Positions 51,293 through 61,537 are shown, counted from the stretch's first letter. The stretch is 64,000 bases of DNA from Mesorhizobium sp. B2-1-1 (GCF_006442975.2 NZ_CP083955.1:396612-460611), one strand, 5' to 3'. Made by a program: numbers and translations. Notes: generated by a model not told the origin, from the letters alone.

Positions 51293-51592
51293 GGAAAGCT
51301 ACCGCGCGCCGCACCCTTGAGGATGACCGACAGTCGCACGAAAAGACGTCCCCTTTCGGCAGGAGAGAACGACATCAGTGATGGAGATCCGGGCAACCCG
51401 AGGATCGGGAGAAGTGATTCAAAGCCCATCGCAGTGCAACAGCTTGATGAGGGCCGATCAACCGTCACTATCACGGGATCGTTCACACATCTTCCAGGAG
51501 AAATCCCATCTTCGGGCAAAGTATGTCGCTTCGCTCCAGCGGTTCCTTTGATTAGGACGACAAAGATGAGCACGATGCCCGGCATCATACAT

Positions 51593-53002
51593 CTAGCCGT
51601 CCAACGGGGGCGCGAGGTGGGGCGGCAGGATCTGTACTGCGGGATCGCGCGCCAACCTTGCTGCATGTTCCTCCTTAGCTGAAGCTAGCAGATCGGGGTG
51701 GCTAAAGAGGTCCGCCGCCGTCGCCGCCAGCGCTTTGGCAACATGGATCATGCCCTTGTGTGCATGTGGCGATTTGCCCTGCGCCGTTACTTGCCATGTG
51801 TGCAAAGGCGTGCCGATGGCATAGGTCGCGCCATATGCCTGCACGGTCGGTACGGCCCAGCTCACATCGCCGACATCAGTCGATCCAAGCATCTGCTTGC
51901 CACCGGAAGCGGCGCCGACGATACCGTCGCTGAGAGCGCTGTCACTCTCCTGAAGCCGGAACATCGCATAGGCTGATTGGATGTGCTCCCTTGTCAGCGT
52001 GGCCTGGATCTGCCCCGCGAACGCTTGGTCAGCCGCATCGAATTCCGGCGGCCCCAGCATCTCGAAATTCTGCGCCATCGCTCCCTCCATAACGCGATTG
52101 CCAAGCAGGCTGTTCATCGCACAGACAAAGCGCGACTCCACTTGTGTCTCGCTCATCAGCGCTGCACCCTCCGCGATGCGCTTGACCCGCTCGACTAGCA
52201 TCAACACCTCGGAGGCTCGCGGCGACCGAACCATGTAGCGCACAATTGCGGCCGCCTGCACGATGTTCGGCGCCGGACCGCCCGCATTGAGATAGGCGTA
52301 ATGAACCCGGCAATCGGAGGGGATGTGTTCGCGCAGATAGTTGACGCCGACGCTCATCAGCTCAACGGCGTCGAGCGCGCTGCGGCCGAGATGCGGCGAG
52401 CCCGCAGCATGGGCGGACCGTCCAGTGTAAGAAAAATCAAGGATCGCGTAAGCGAGCGAGGCCGGCTCCATTACGCCCGCGAACGAGAAGGGGTGCCAGG
52501 AAAGCGCCGCGTCGACGTCAGCGAAAACCCCGTCGCGAACCATAAACGCCTTGCCCGATCCGCCCTCCTCGGCCGGGCAGCCATAATAGCGTACACGCCC
52601 GGGCAGGCTGTTCGCGGCCAGCCAATCCTTCGTCGCCGTAGCGGCGAGCAGTGCGCCGGCCCCGAGCAGATTGTGTCCGCAGCCATGTCCCGGTCCATTG
52701 CCGGAAAGACGCCGGTGTTCCGCTACGCCGGCTTCCTGGCTTAACTCCGGCAATGCATCGAACTCGCCGAGGAAGGCGATGACCGGGCCGCCTTCGCCTG
52801 CCTCGCCCATGATGGCCGTCGGCATGCCGGCAAGGCCGGTAGCAACTCGGAAGCCCTGATCGTTAAGCGCCTTCAGATGCTCGGCCGACGACCGATGTTC
52901 CTGATAGTTCAGTTCGGGCGTTTCCCAAACCCTGTCGCTCAGTTCGATGAAGCGCCCGGCCTGACCGTCGACATGCATCCATATTCCATGGCCGTTGCTC
53001 AT
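51593..53002 (-). CDS. M20 amidohydrolase (AbgB / p-aminobenzoyl-glutamate hydrolase-like)
   Basis: This 469-aa M20 metallopeptidase-type amidohydrolase has the family metal motifs LGEFDALPE, GPGHGCGHNLLGAGALLAA, GCPAEEGGSGKAFMVRDG and a dimerisation domain beginning SYTGRSAHAAGSPHLGRSALDAV. HKGMIHVAKALA closes it with the last metal His. There is no signal peptide. It lies 18 bases after the aldehyde dehydrogenase stop, so it belongs to the 56075-51593 operon. It probably deacylates or hydrolyses an amide after the side chain has been oxidised. Confidence 0.88.
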   Translation of the reverse strand: MSNGHGIWMHVDGQAGRFIELSDRVWETPELNYQEHRSSAEHLKALNDQGFRVATGLAGMPTAIMGEAGEGGPVIAFLGEFDALPELSQEAGVAEHRRLSGNGPGHGCGHNLLGAGALLAATATKDWLAANSLPGRVRYYGCPAEEGGSGKAFMVRDGVFADVDAALSWHPFSFAGVMEPASLAYAILDFSYTGRSAHAAGSPHLGRSALDAVELMSVGVNYLREHIPSDCRVHYAYLNAGGPAPNIVQAAAIVRYMVRSPRASEVLMLVERVKRIAEGAALMSETQVESRFVCAMNSLLGNRVMEGAMAQNFEMLGPPEFDAADQAFAGQIQATLTREHIQSAYAMFRLQESDSALSDGIVGAASGGKQMLGSTDVGDVSWAVPTVQAYGATYAIGTPLHTWQVTAQGKSPHAHKGMIHVAKALAATAADLFSHPDLLASAKEEHAARLARDPAVQILPPHLAPPLDG

Positions 53003-53020
53003 TATCGCTCCGGAACTCCC

Positions 53021-54457
53021 TCAGACTGCGACAGTCTTGTGCTCGATGTAGTGATTGATGGCTTCCGGGCCGAACTCGCGTCCCACGCCGCTTCGCTTGA
53101 AGCCGCCAAAGGGGGAGAGCAGGTCCGAGGCCGCGTTGTTGATCGTCAGCCCGCCGCTGCGGATGCGGCGGGCGATCGCCAGACCCTGGTCAGTATCGTT
53201 CGTCCAAACCGAACCGGAGAGACCGTACTCCGACTCGTTGGCGAGCCGCACTGCCTCATCCACCCCGTCATAGGGGATGACGCAGACGACTGGGCCGAAG
53301 ATCTCCTCCTGGGCGATGCGTGAGTTGTTGTCGACATTGGCAAAAACCGTCGGCTTCACGAAGGCGCCGTGATTGATGCCTTCCGGCATTCCAAGGCCGC
53401 CCGTCGCAAGTTCCGCGCCGCTTTCCAGCCCAGACTGGATGTAGTCACTGACCCGCTGGCGCTGGCGCTCGGCAGCAACCGGACCGAGGAAAGTTTGCGG
53501 GTCGGCCGGATTCCCGATCTTCATACCCGTAACATTGTCCACCAGCGCCGAGGTGAAGGCATCGTGGCGCCGGCGCGATATGAGTATCCGAGTCTGCGCA
53601 ACGCAGACCTGGCCGTTGTTCGGAAACGAGCGGTAACGCAGCGCCTCGACCGTTTCGCCGATATCCGCGTCGTCTAAGACGAGCGCCGCGGACTTGCCAC
53701 CCAGTTCTAGGCTGACTCGCTTCAGCTGCGCACCGGCGAGGCTGGCGATGCGGCTTCCGGCGGCGGTCGACCCGGTAAAGCCGATCTTGTCCACTCCCGG
53801 ATGCGTGACGAGATACTCGCTCACTTCCCGGTGCGCTACCAGGATGCTCAGCACGCCGTCCGGCAGTCCGGCTTCGCTGAAAAGTTCGCCCAGATATTGG
53901 CCGTCAATCGCCGTCTCCGGCGCCAATTTCAGAATCACCGTGCATCCGGCAAGCAGAGCCGGAAAGAGTTTCGCTAGCGCGACCTGATGCGGTGCATTCC
54001 AGGGGATGATGGCGGCAACCACGCCGACTGGTTCGCGGATCCAGATGGACGTCCCTTTCGGGAAGCCCTCGCGCTTCACCTCCCAGGGATAGTGTTCGGC
54101 CGCGGTCAGATAAGCCTGGCCCTGATCACGGATCAGGGCCTGGATCGCCGCGGCGAACCACGCGGGAGCGCCCATTTCTGCCGTGACCAGTCGGGCAAAT
54201 TCCGTGGACCGCGCCTCGTAGAGGTCGGTGAATTTACGGATGACCGCGATGCGCTCGGCTACCGGCATGCGCGGCCACGGCCCTTCGTCGAACGCTTTGC
54301 GCGCCACGTCGACGGCAAGGTCGATGTCCGCCTGTGCGGCGAGCGGAGCCGTGCCGACCAGGCTGCCGTCGTAGGGCGAACGAACTTCGATGGACTCCGG
54401 GCCGAGCGGGTCGACGCGCCTGCCGCCGATGAAATTGTGCTTGAAATTCCTGGTCAT
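53021..54457 (-). CDS. NAD(P)-dependent aldehyde dehydrogenase
   Basis: This 478-aa ALDH has IIPWNAPHQVALAKLFPALLAG, the cofactor loop FTGSTAAGSRI, the catalytic Glu in LELGGKSAALVLDDAD and the catalytic Cys in FPNNGQVCVAQTRI, then EEIFGPVVCVIPYD. All catalytic parts are intact and the length is normal. It follows the GMC oxidoreductase, so alcohol-to-aldehyde-to-acid oxidation is likely, before the M20 amidohydrolase acts. Confidence 0.93.
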   Translation of the reverse strand: MTRNFKHNFIGGRRVDPLGPESIEVRSPYDGSLVGTAPLAAQADIDLAVDVARKAFDEGPWPRMPVAERIAVIRKFTDLYEARSTEFARLVTAEMGAPAWFAAAIQALIRDQGQAYLTAAEHYPWEVKREGFPKGTSIWIREPVGVVAAIIPWNAPHQVALAKLFPALLAGCTVILKLAPETAIDGQYLGELFSEAGLPDGVLSILVAHREVSEYLVTHPGVDKIGFTGSTAAGSRIASLAGAQLKRVSLELGGKSAALVLDDADIGETVEALRYRSFPNNGQVCVAQTRILISRRRHDAFTSALVDNVTGMKIGNPADPQTFLGPVAAERQRQRVSDYIQSGLESGAELATGGLGMPEGINHGAFVKPTVFANVDNNSRIAQEEIFGPVVCVIPYDGVDEAVRLANESEYGLSGSVWTNDTDQGLAIARRIRSGGLTINNAASDLLSPFGGFKRSGVGREFGPEAINHYIEHKTVAV

Positions 54458-54491
54458 TGCCCGTCTGGCTCCTGTTCCGGCTTGCCTGGGA

Positions 54492-56075
54492 TCAGGGATG
54501 GATGAGATCCGCCGCCCGCTCGCCGATCATGATTGCAGTCGCGTTGGTGTTGCCCGCGATGTGGCGCGGAAAGATCGAGGCATCCGCCACCCACAGCCTC
54601 TCGGTGCCGCGCACGCGCAGTTCCGGCGTCACCACCGCCTTATCGTCGATCCCCATCCGGCAGGTCCCGACCGGGTGAAGGAAGGGGACCGTTGCCTTGC
54701 GCACATACTGCTCCTCCGCATCGCGGCCGGCCCCCTCGGGCGGCACGTCGATCAGCTCGCGCACGTGGTTTCCGAATGGCGGCGTCGAAGCAAGGCGGCG
54801 AATCCAGGCCAGTCCGCGTAGAACGCAGTCCAGGTCGTCTGGGTGGTCGAGGAGCCGCGGATAAATCGCGAGCGGCGTGCGCGGATCGCTGCTGCGTAGT
54901 TCCAGACGGCCAGTACTCTTGGGGTAATTCACGTTCGCCAGAATGGTGACGAGATTGCGCGTGGGGACGCGCAGGCGTCCGCTTTCGCTGAAATAGCCGA
55001 ACGGGAAGAGGTGGAACTGGAGGTCGGGCACCTCCTGCTCGGGTGTGGATTTGAGGAAGGCGAGCACCTGCGCGGTCGGCACGCTCAGCACGCCACTGCG
55101 CGACAGCGCCCACTGCCCGGCGGCGCGCAGCCGGCCCAGGGCCGACGCATAGGCATTGCCCGTCTTGACGTCCATTTCGGCGCGGACATAGAGGCCCGGA
55201 TGCTCCATCAGGTTGCGCCCGACGTCGGGGCTGGCGACGCGCACTTCGATGCCATGGCGACTCAGTTCGGCCGGATCGCCGATGCCCGAAAGCATTAGGA
55301 GCTGTGGCGAGTTGATGGAGCCTGCAGACAGGACCACACCGCGGCGTGCTGTTGCCCGGATTGTCTTGTCCCCGCGCATGATGTCCACGCCCGAGGCCCG
55401 CTTACCCTCCATGACGATACGCTCCACCAGCGCGTCGTCCATGAAGGTCAACTTATTGTCCTTGAGACGTGGGAGGACGAAGGCGTCGAACGCCGAATGA
55501 CGCAAGCCCCCTGTCGTGGACCCTTGATTCCAGGCGACCCCTTCATGCGAGCTCCCGTTCAGGTCCGGGTTGCGGGGCACGCCGGCATTGACGAAGCTGT
55601 CAATGAATTTCTGCGATAGTGGGTGTTTCCAGCGCAGCGATGAAACCCGGAGCGGACCCATCCCGCCGCGGTGAGAATTGTCCCTGTCGTCGTCCGCCGT
55701 CTCCATCTTGCGGAAATAGGGAAGCACGGAGGCCCAGCCCCATCCCTTGTTTCCCAGCGCCTCCCAAGCGTCGTAGTCGCCGGCCGCGCCACGAATGAAG
55801 ATCATCCCGTTGATGGCCGACGAACCACCCGGAACCCGCCCGCGCGGCCAGGCTTCCTGCAGTCCGTTACGGCTCGGATCAGGCTCGGTGACGTAGTTCC
55901 AGTCGTACCGGTTGTTACCGATCGTATACATGAGCGCGGCCGGTACGCGCGTCAGGTGGAGCTTCTCGCGCTTGCCCGCTTCGAGGAGAAGGACGCTCGC
56001 ACCCTTTTCGACAAGCCTGGCGGTGAGCGGTGAACCCGCACTGCCCGAACCTACGACGATATAGTCGAATTCCAT
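54492..56075 (-). CDS. GMC-family FAD-dependent alcohol/choline dehydrogenase
   Basis: This 527-aa GMC oxidoreductase has the N-terminal FAD motif DYIVVGSGSAGSPLTARL, GMC signature 1 (WPRGRVPGGSSAINGMIFIRG), signature 2 (GVVLSAGSINSPQLLMLSGIG) and the C-terminal active site HPVGTCRMGIDDKAVVTPELRVRGTERLWVADASIFP with the catalytic His. It is cytosolic or membrane associated, and related enzymes oxidise choline or alkyl alcohols. It precedes the aldehyde dehydrogenase by 34 bases and follows the ABC ATPase by 79. Confidence 0.93.
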   Translation of the reverse strand: MEFDYIVVGSGSAGSPLTARLVEKGASVLLLEAGKREKLHLTRVPAALMYTIGNNRYDWNYVTEPDPSRNGLQEAWPRGRVPGGSSAINGMIFIRGAAGDYDAWEALGNKGWGWASVLPYFRKMETADDDRDNSHRGGMGPLRVSSLRWKHPLSQKFIDSFVNAGVPRNPDLNGSSHEGVAWNQGSTTGGLRHSAFDAFVLPRLKDNKLTFMDDALVERIVMEGKRASGVDIMRGDKTIRATARRGVVLSAGSINSPQLLMLSGIGDPAELSRHGIEVRVASPDVGRNLMEHPGLYVRAEMDVKTGNAYASALGRLRAAGQWALSRSGVLSVPTAQVLAFLKSTPEQEVPDLQFHLFPFGYFSESGRLRVPTRNLVTILANVNYPKSTGRLELRSSDPRTPLAIYPRLLDHPDDLDCVLRGLAWIRRLASTPPFGNHVRELIDVPPEGAGRDAEEQYVRKATVPFLHPVGTCRMGIDDKAVVTPELRVRGTERLWVADASIFPRHIAGNTNATAIMIGERAADLIHP

Positions 56076-56154
56076 GATACGCTTGCCTCATCGGGATTGC
56101 GGGGCACCGCGCCGGGGTCAGGGGCGCCCAGGACGGTCAGGGACTGCGCCGCTG

Positions 56155-58026
56155 TTACGGGCCGCTCAGATCGACCGCCGGCATCAGCCTTGGCGCCGAC
56201 AAGCCGGCCTCGACGAGATGGCACGCGGCGTAATCCACGTCGCTTCGTTTCAGCAGCGCCGGATCCTCCGTGACGCAGCGGTCAAAAGCGAACGGGCAGC
56301 GTGTGCGGAAGGTGCAGCCGGAAGGAATGTCGATGGGGTCCGGCGGCTCGCCTTCAAGGAGATAGGTCGCCGTGTCGTAGGGCTTGTGCTCGATCGCCGG
56401 AACCGCACTGAGCAGGGCTCGCGTGTAGGGATGGCCGGGATCGAAGAACGTCGCCTCGTTGCCGGCGAGTTCGGCGATGCGACCGAGATACATCACGGCC
56501 ACGCGATTGCAGACGCGGCGCACCATGCTCAGATCGTGCGAGATATAGATGTAGGTCATGCCGTGGCGGGCCTGCAGACGCTCGAAAAGATCGAGCAGCT
56601 TGCCCTGTTCCACTTGGTCGAGTGCCGACAGCGTCTCGTCGAGGATCAGGAGTTCCGGGTCCAGCACCATGGCGCGGGCGATGTTGACGCGTTGCCGCTG
56701 GCCCGCACTGAGCCCTACCGGCAGTTTGTCCGTCAGCTCGGGGCGCAACCCCACCTCGTTCATCGTGTAGGCGACCTTCTCGCCGATCTCCTTGGCGCTC
56801 ATTCCGCCATGGATGCGCAGCGGTTCGGCGATCGTCCGGCCAATGGCCAAATGTGGCGGGATGGCGTTGTAGGGATCCTGCAGCAGCAGCTGGAACCGAC
56901 GGCGCAGATCAAGCAGCTTCTTTCGGCCGAGATGCGCGATGTCCTGGCCCTTGAACAGGATCTGGCCGCGATTGGGTGCTTCGAGGCGGCTGAGTAGACG
57001 CGAAAGCGTCGACTTCCCGCAACCGGATTCGCCTACGATGCCAAGATTATCGCCTTTGTAGACGTCGAACGAGACGCCCCGGACGGCCTGGACAACCCGG
57101 TACGCAAACAGCCTCTCACGGTCCTTGGTTGCGTAGGAACGGTAGACGTCGCGGACCGAAAGGATGATTTCGCGTGTGTCGTCCTTGGCCAAGCCCGGCG
57201 CGGCGGTGACCTGCTCGGCGCCCCAGATGCGCGGCACGCTCTTGATGAGGTTGCGCGTGTAGTTGTGCTGGGGTTCGTCGATCAGTTTACGGGTCTGCTG
57301 GCACTCGACCACGCGGCCATCGGCGAGCACGAGGACGTTGTCTGCGATCTCGTTAACCACACCGAGCGCCGAGGAGACGAAGATGACCGCCGTGCGAAAA
57401 TCGCGCTGGAGATCCCTCAGTAGGCGAAGAATCTGGGCGGCGACCGTCACGTCGAGCGGCTGCGTGATGTTGTCAGCGACGAGCAGGTCAGGGTTGGTGA
57501 CCAGGGCATCGACAATCAGCACGCGCTGCATCATCCCGCCGCTGAACTGGAAAGGAAATTCGTGAAAGCGCTGCGCCGGGGAAGGAATGCGGACCGCGTC
57601 GAGGACACGAAGCACGCGCGCCTTGGCTTCCGCAGTCGAAATGCCCGGCTCGACGGCGCGCAGCTTCTCGATGATCTGCTGTCCGACCGGGATGGTCGGA
57701 TCGAGTGCGCTGCCAGGGTCGGAGCCTATATAGGCCACCTTGCGCCCTCGCAATCTCTGCATCTCGGCGGGCGCGAGATCGAACAGGTTGCGGCCATGGT
57801 AGGCAATCGTCCCGCCGGTCACGACCAGCGGCGGGCTTATCCAGTTGACGAGTGCGCGCGACAGGACGGTCTTACCCGAGCCGCTTTCACCGATGATGCC
57901 GAGGACCTCGTCCTGGGAAACCGAGAGATTGACGTCCTGAAGAACAGCGCGCCTTGCGCCGCCTGGCAACGCTAGATCGACCGACAGGCCCGAAATCTCG
58001 AGAATGCTTACACTCTCCCCGCTCAT
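56155..58026 (-). CDS. Fused DppD-DppF ABC ATPase with degenerate first domain
   Basis: This 623-aa protein joins two oligopeptide-type ATPase domains. Domain 1 keeps Walker A GESGSGKT (46-53) and FSGGM (161-165), but the Q-loop Gln is Ser102 ([12 protein letters not shown]), the Walker B Glu is Asn186 ([12 protein letters not shown]) and the H-loop His is Ser219 (IFVSSALG). Domain 2 is complete: GESGCGKS (332-339), [40 protein letters not shown] and YISHDLSMV, then the C-terminal Cys-bearing region. It overlaps the permease stop by ATGA. The protein should hydrolyse ATP at one composite site only. Confidence 0.92.
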   Translation of the reverse strand: MSGESVSILEISGLSVDLALPGGARRAVLQDVNLSVSQDEVLGIIGESGSGKTVLSRALVNWISPPLVVTGGTIAYHGRNLFDLAPAEMQRLRGRKVAYIGSDPGSALDPTIPVGQQIIEKLRAVEPGISTAEAKARVLRVLDAVRIPSPAQRFHEFPFQFSGGMMQRVLIVDALVTNPDLLVADNITQPLDVTVAAQILRLLRDLQRDFRTAVIFVSSALGVVNEIADNVLVLADGRVVECQQTRKLIDEPQHNYTRNLIKSVPRIWGAEQVTAAPGLAKDDTREIILSVRDVYRSYATKDRERLFAYRVVQAVRGVSFDVYKGDNLGIVGESGCGKSTLSRLLSRLEAPNRGQILFKGQDIAHLGRKKLLDLRRRFQLLLQDPYNAIPPHLAIGRTIAEPLRIHGGMSAKEIGEKVAYTMNEVGLRPELTDKLPVGLSAGQRQRVNIARAMVLDPELLILDETLSALDQVEQGKLLDLFERLQARHGMTYIYISHDLSMVRRVCNRVAVMYLGRIAELAGNEATFFDPGHPYTRALLSAVPAIEHKPYDTATYLLEGEPPDPIDIPSGCTFRTRCPFAFDRCVTEDPALLKRSDVDYAACHLVEAGLSAPRLMPAVDLSGP

Positions 58027-58937
58027 AGGACACCTTGGAGTAGCTTGTTGCGGGAGCGCTCAAGGGCACCGCCCATGAGGTTGATGCTGCACAGCGATAT
58101 CGCCAGCAGCAGGCCGGGAATGGTGGTGATCCACCACGCATTCAGGAGATACTTGGTGCCGTCGGCGATGATCGTCCCGAATGTAGGCGTGGGCGGCTGG
58201 ATGCCGATGCCGATGAACCCGAGGATGGCTTCGAAGATCATCATGCGCGCGACGTCGAGCACGGCGACGAATGCGATCGGGGGCAGGATGTTCGGCGCGA
58301 TATGCACCAGCAGTATCCGGACGTCCGATGCGCCGAGGATCTTGGCGGCGCGCACATATTCCTTGCGCCGCTCGGACATGGTGACGCTACGCGCCACGCG
58401 TGCGTAGCCTGGCCAGCCCGCGAGGATGAAGACGAGGATGACCGTCAGCGGCGTCGGCCGCGTCACGCCGAGGATGGTGATGGCGAGGATGATCACCGGG
58501 ATCGACATCTGCGCATCCGTGATGCGCATCAGGATCAGGTTGGTCCAGCCGCCGACATAGCCGGCCACCATCCCGACCGCCGAACCTAGAACGAACATGC
58601 CGATGACGCTCGTAATGCCGATCATCAGGGCGTTCCGCAGGCCGATCAGCGATCGGGCTAGAAGATCGCGGCCCAACTGGTCGGTCCCTATGAAATGAGG
58701 CCAGACCGAACCTTCGGCAGGCCAGGGCGGCGAGAACTTGAGGCCGACGTTGAATTTCGTCGCGGAAAGGCCGAGCAGCCCCGGCGCGGCGACCGAGAGC
58801 AGGATCACGGCGATGAAAATGACCGCCCCGACCCGGAACTCCGGCGTCTTGAATGCTTGAAGGAAGATATTAGCGCCGAGGCTTCGGGCTTTTGGGGGAA
58901 CGCTGACTTCCGCGTCGACGATGGTGTGTTCGGACAT
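58023..58937 (-). CDS. DppC-type ABC permease
   Basis: This 304-aa permease has an N-terminal helix, PHFIGTDQLGRDLLARSLIGLRNAL, coupling loop RRKEYVRAAKILGASDVRILLVHIAPNILPP and the end GIGIQPPTPTFGTIIADGTKYLLNAWWITTIPGLLL. It overlaps the DppB-type stop by one base and the fused ATPase start by four. It has the same family organisation as the permease at 13522-14445. Confidence 0.92.
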   Translation of the reverse strand: MSEHTIVDAEVSVPPKARSLGANIFLQAFKTPEFRVGAVIFIAVILLSVAAPGLLGLSATKFNVGLKFSPPWPAEGSVWPHFIGTDQLGRDLLARSLIGLRNALMIGITSVIGMFVLGSAVGMVAGYVGGWTNLILMRITDAQMSIPVIILAITILGVTRPTPLTVILVFILAGWPGYARVARSVTMSERRKEYVRAAKILGASDVRILLVHIAPNILPPIAFVAVLDVARMMIFEAILGFIGIGIQPPTPTFGTIIADGTKYLLNAWWITTIPGLLLAISLCSINLMGGALERSRNKLLQGVL

Positions 58938-59926
58938 CAGTACTGGAGCCTTCTGTCGATCGTGGTCGATGCGAAATCGACGAGGATGTTCACACCGACG
59001 AGCCCGGCGCAGGCGAAGATCGCGATCGCCTGGATGATCGGGAAATCGCGCTGGAACACCGCATTGATCATGAGCAGGCCGATCCCCGGATAGTTGAAGA
59101 GGTATTCGACGACGAACAGCGAGCCGAGGATCAGGCCGACCGCCTGGATGCCCAACACGTTCAGAAGGGGTATCCCGGAGTTACGCAGAACATGCGCCGA
59201 GATCATGCGCCGTCGGGTCAGCCCGCGGATTTGGCCAACATAGACATAGGGCTCGAGGAGGTTGGAGGAGACCGAAACCGAGAGCGACCGGACGATGATC
59301 GGAATCAGTTCCACCGCCAGGACCAAGGCCGGCAGGATCGCATAGGTCCAGTTCTCGTAGCCGATTGCAGGTAGCCAGCCAGTCCTGGCCGACAACAAAT
59401 AAATGAACACCAGTCCGAGCCATACATTGGGCAGCGAGACGAGGACCGAACTCAGGTAAAGCGCGAATCGGTCGGGCGCCCTGCCCGCGTTAAGGCCGGC
59501 CCAGATGCCGAGCGGAACCGCGATCGACAGTGAGATCAGGAAGGCCAGGCCGGCCAGCAGCAGGCTGTAGGGCAATGTCGCGCCGATCAGATCAATGACC
59601 GGCGCCCGGTTGCTGGCATCGAAGGTCGATTCGCCGCGCGAACCTCCAGTGCTGCCGCCCTGGGCGCTGCGCACGAAGGATCGGCCGAAATCGCCGCGGA
59701 CGATCTGGGTCATATACCGCCCGAACTGGACGATTATCGGATCCCGGAGGCCGAACTCCTTGGCCGTCTGCTCCGCCACGGACTGCGAAACCATCGGGCC
59801 GAGCATCAGCCGCACGGGGTCGCCGGGCACCACGCGCAGCAGGGTGAAGATCAACAGGGCGATGCCCGCCACAATGATCACGCCTTGGGCAAGACGGCGA
59901 ACGAAGAAGTCTATTGCAAAAAGCAT
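58937..59926 (-). CDS. DppB-type ABC permease
   Basis: This 329-aa permease has an N-terminal helix, LRVVPGDPVRLMLGPMVSQS and the periplasmic YMTQIVRGDFGRSFV. The coupling loop YVYVGQIRGLTRRRMISAHVLRNSGIPLLNVLG and a final helix follow. The start at 59926 (MLFAIDFFVRRL) gives a normal N-terminus; the in-frame TTG at 59980 would add 18 residues and has no Shine-Dalgarno. A stretch rich in Gly and Ser (RSAQGGSTGGSRGEST) between helices is unusual. Confidence 0.9.
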   Translation of the reverse strand: MLFAIDFFVRRLAQGVIIVAGIALLIFTLLRVVPGDPVRLMLGPMVSQSVAEQTAKEFGLRDPIIVQFGRYMTQIVRGDFGRSFVRSAQGGSTGGSRGESTFDASNRAPVIDLIGATLPYSLLLAGLAFLISLSIAVPLGIWAGLNAGRAPDRFALYLSSVLVSLPNVWLGLVFIYLLSARTGWLPAIGYENWTYAILPALVLAVELIPIIVRSLSVSVSSNLLEPYVYVGQIRGLTRRRMISAHVLRNSGIPLLNVLGIQAVGLILGSLFVVEYLFNYPGIGLLMINAVFQRDFPIIQAIAIFACAGLVGVNILVDFASTTIDRRLQY

Positions 59927-59946
59927 AACGGCAGGCTCACGAAGGA

Positions 59947-59972
59947 GCAGCGCCGCCGGATGGCGACGCTGC
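59947..59972 (-). terminator. 11-bp stem-loop between binding-protein and permease genes
   Basis: GCAGCGCCGCC pairs with GGCGACGCTGC around a GGAT loop, with one C-A mismatch. It lies between the binding-protein stop (59984) and the permease start (59926), in the same place as the hairpin at 14469-14502 in the other Dpp-type operon. Confidence 0.6.
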
Positions 59973-59983
59973 TGGGCCAAAGG

Positions 59984-61537
59984 TTAGACGAGATCCGCCT
60001 TCGACAGGTCGATAGGTCCGTAGGGCAGGTAGACCGCGCCTTCAAGGTTCTTGGCGGCGCCGTGGAAGGTGAGCGCAGAGAACAGTGAGAAGCTTGGGAC
60101 TTTCTTGGCCATCGTCGGGAAGGTTTCCTCGGTGAGGATCTTCAGCCGCTGTTCCGGATTGGGCGCGTTGCGCTCCTTGTCCAGGACCGCGTCGATCTCG
60201 GGATCATTGATGCCCGAAATCAGCGCCGCGCTGGAGTGCCAGTTGGGCCGCAGGACGAGGTCCGGCTCAGGCGACGGCGTCATCCAGCCGACGTCGCACA
60301 TATGGCCCTGGCCCTGACCGTCGGCGCGGCGATAGATCGCCACTTCCCAGGCCGCTGGCTCGAGCACCGTCAACTGCACGTTGAAGCCCTGCTCCTGGAG
60401 CATCGCGGCGATCAGTTCGCCATACTCCTTGGTCTTGGGATAGAAGCCGATCGAAGTGATATATTCGAGCTGCGGCAGCCCCGCCCCGTTCGGGAAGCCG
60501 GCTTCGGCCAGCAGACGCTGCGCTTCCTCGGGATTGTAGTCTGGATATCCCTTGATGTCGGTGAAGCCGAACTTCATCGGGGAGACGTAACAGCTTGACT
60601 CGAGCGCCGCTTCGCCCATCAGTTCGAGGATCTGCTTGCGATCGATCGAATGGCATGCCGCCAGGCGGATGCGCGGATCGTCGAAGGGCGCCTTGTTGCA
60701 GCGAAAATGCAGATATTTGTTCTCGGTCGTGAGACCCTTGCGAGTGGTGACCTTCGGATTTCCGGCGAGCGATGCGTACTGTTCCGGCTCGAGACGTTCG
60801 GCGATGTGGTACTGGCCGTTCAAGAGGCCGAGAACCCGCGTGTTGGCATCCGGAACATAGGCATAGACGACCTCATCGATCTTCGGACGCCCGCCGAAGA
60901 AGTCGTCATAGGCGTGAAGAATATTTTTGTCGCCGTTGGTCTCGACATACTTGAAGGCGTTCGTGCCGTTCGGACGCTTTTGGAGAATCTTCGGATCAGC
61001 AACATCCTTCGCCGAGAGGATCGGGATCACGCTTGAAATAAACCACCAAGCCGATGCCGGATAGCCGTGCTTCTCGGTGTGCAGTCGCACCGTAAGGCGA
61101 TCGACAATTTCGACATCGACCTTTCCGGGGCAAAAGGAAGCCGCCGGGCGGGCCGGGTCGCAGGAGTATTCGAGCGTCGCCTTTACGTCCTCGGCGCTGA
61201 ATTCCTTGCCGTCGTGAAATTTCACGCCGTCGCGCAGCTTGAACTCGAACGTGTTGGTGTCGATCAGCTTCCAGCTTTCCGCCAGCGCGGGTTCGAGCAG
61301 GTCCGCCTCGCCGTCCCGCATCGGGGCACGCGTCAACGCATTGAAGACGAACTTTTCGAAATTGCCCTGACCAAGGGTCGTGTGGGAAGTCGGATCCCAA
61401 TTACCCGTGACGGGCCCCATCGACGCGAGCACGAGTGACTTCTTGCCCTGCGCATTGGCCGGCACCGCGAGCTTGCCGAGCACGCCGGCCACGCCAAGCG
61501 CGCCCGCGCCAACCATAATGTCTCTACGCGTAATCAT
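59984..61537 (-). CDS. Dpp/Opp-type substrate-binding protein, Tat-like signal
   Basis: This 517-aa family 5 solute-binding protein has an N-terminus with TRRDIMVGAGALGVAGVLG and cleavage near AVPANA, a twin-arginine-type signal. Family blocks are LLEPALAESWKLIDTNTFEFKLRDGVKFHDGKEFSAEDVKATLEY, RIRLAACHSIDRKQILELMGEAA and EAQRLLAEAGFPNGAGLP. It is the first gene of the 61537-51593 set. The ligand is unknown; GMC, ALDH and M20 neighbours suggest an amide-bearing alcohol or N-acyl compound (inference). Confidence 0.92.
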   Translation of the reverse strand: MITRRDIMVGAGALGVAGVLGKLAVPANAQGKKSLVLASMGPVTGNWDPTSHTTLGQGNFEKFVFNALTRAPMRDGEADLLEPALAESWKLIDTNTFEFKLRDGVKFHDGKEFSAEDVKATLEYSCDPARPAASFCPGKVDVEIVDRLTVRLHTEKHGYPASAWWFISSVIPILSAKDVADPKILQKRPNGTNAFKYVETNGDKNILHAYDDFFGGRPKIDEVVYAYVPDANTRVLGLLNGQYHIAERLEPEQYASLAGNPKVTTRKGLTTENKYLHFRCNKAPFDDPRIRLAACHSIDRKQILELMGEAALESSCYVSPMKFGFTDIKGYPDYNPEEAQRLLAEAGFPNGAGLPQLEYITSIGFYPKTKEYGELIAAMLQEQGFNVQLTVLEPAAWEVAIYRRADGQGQGHMCDVGWMTPSPEPDLVLRPNWHSSAALISGINDPEIDAVLDKERNAPNPEQRLKILTEETFPTMAKKVPSFSLFSALTFHGAAKNLEGAVYLPYGPIDLSKADLV

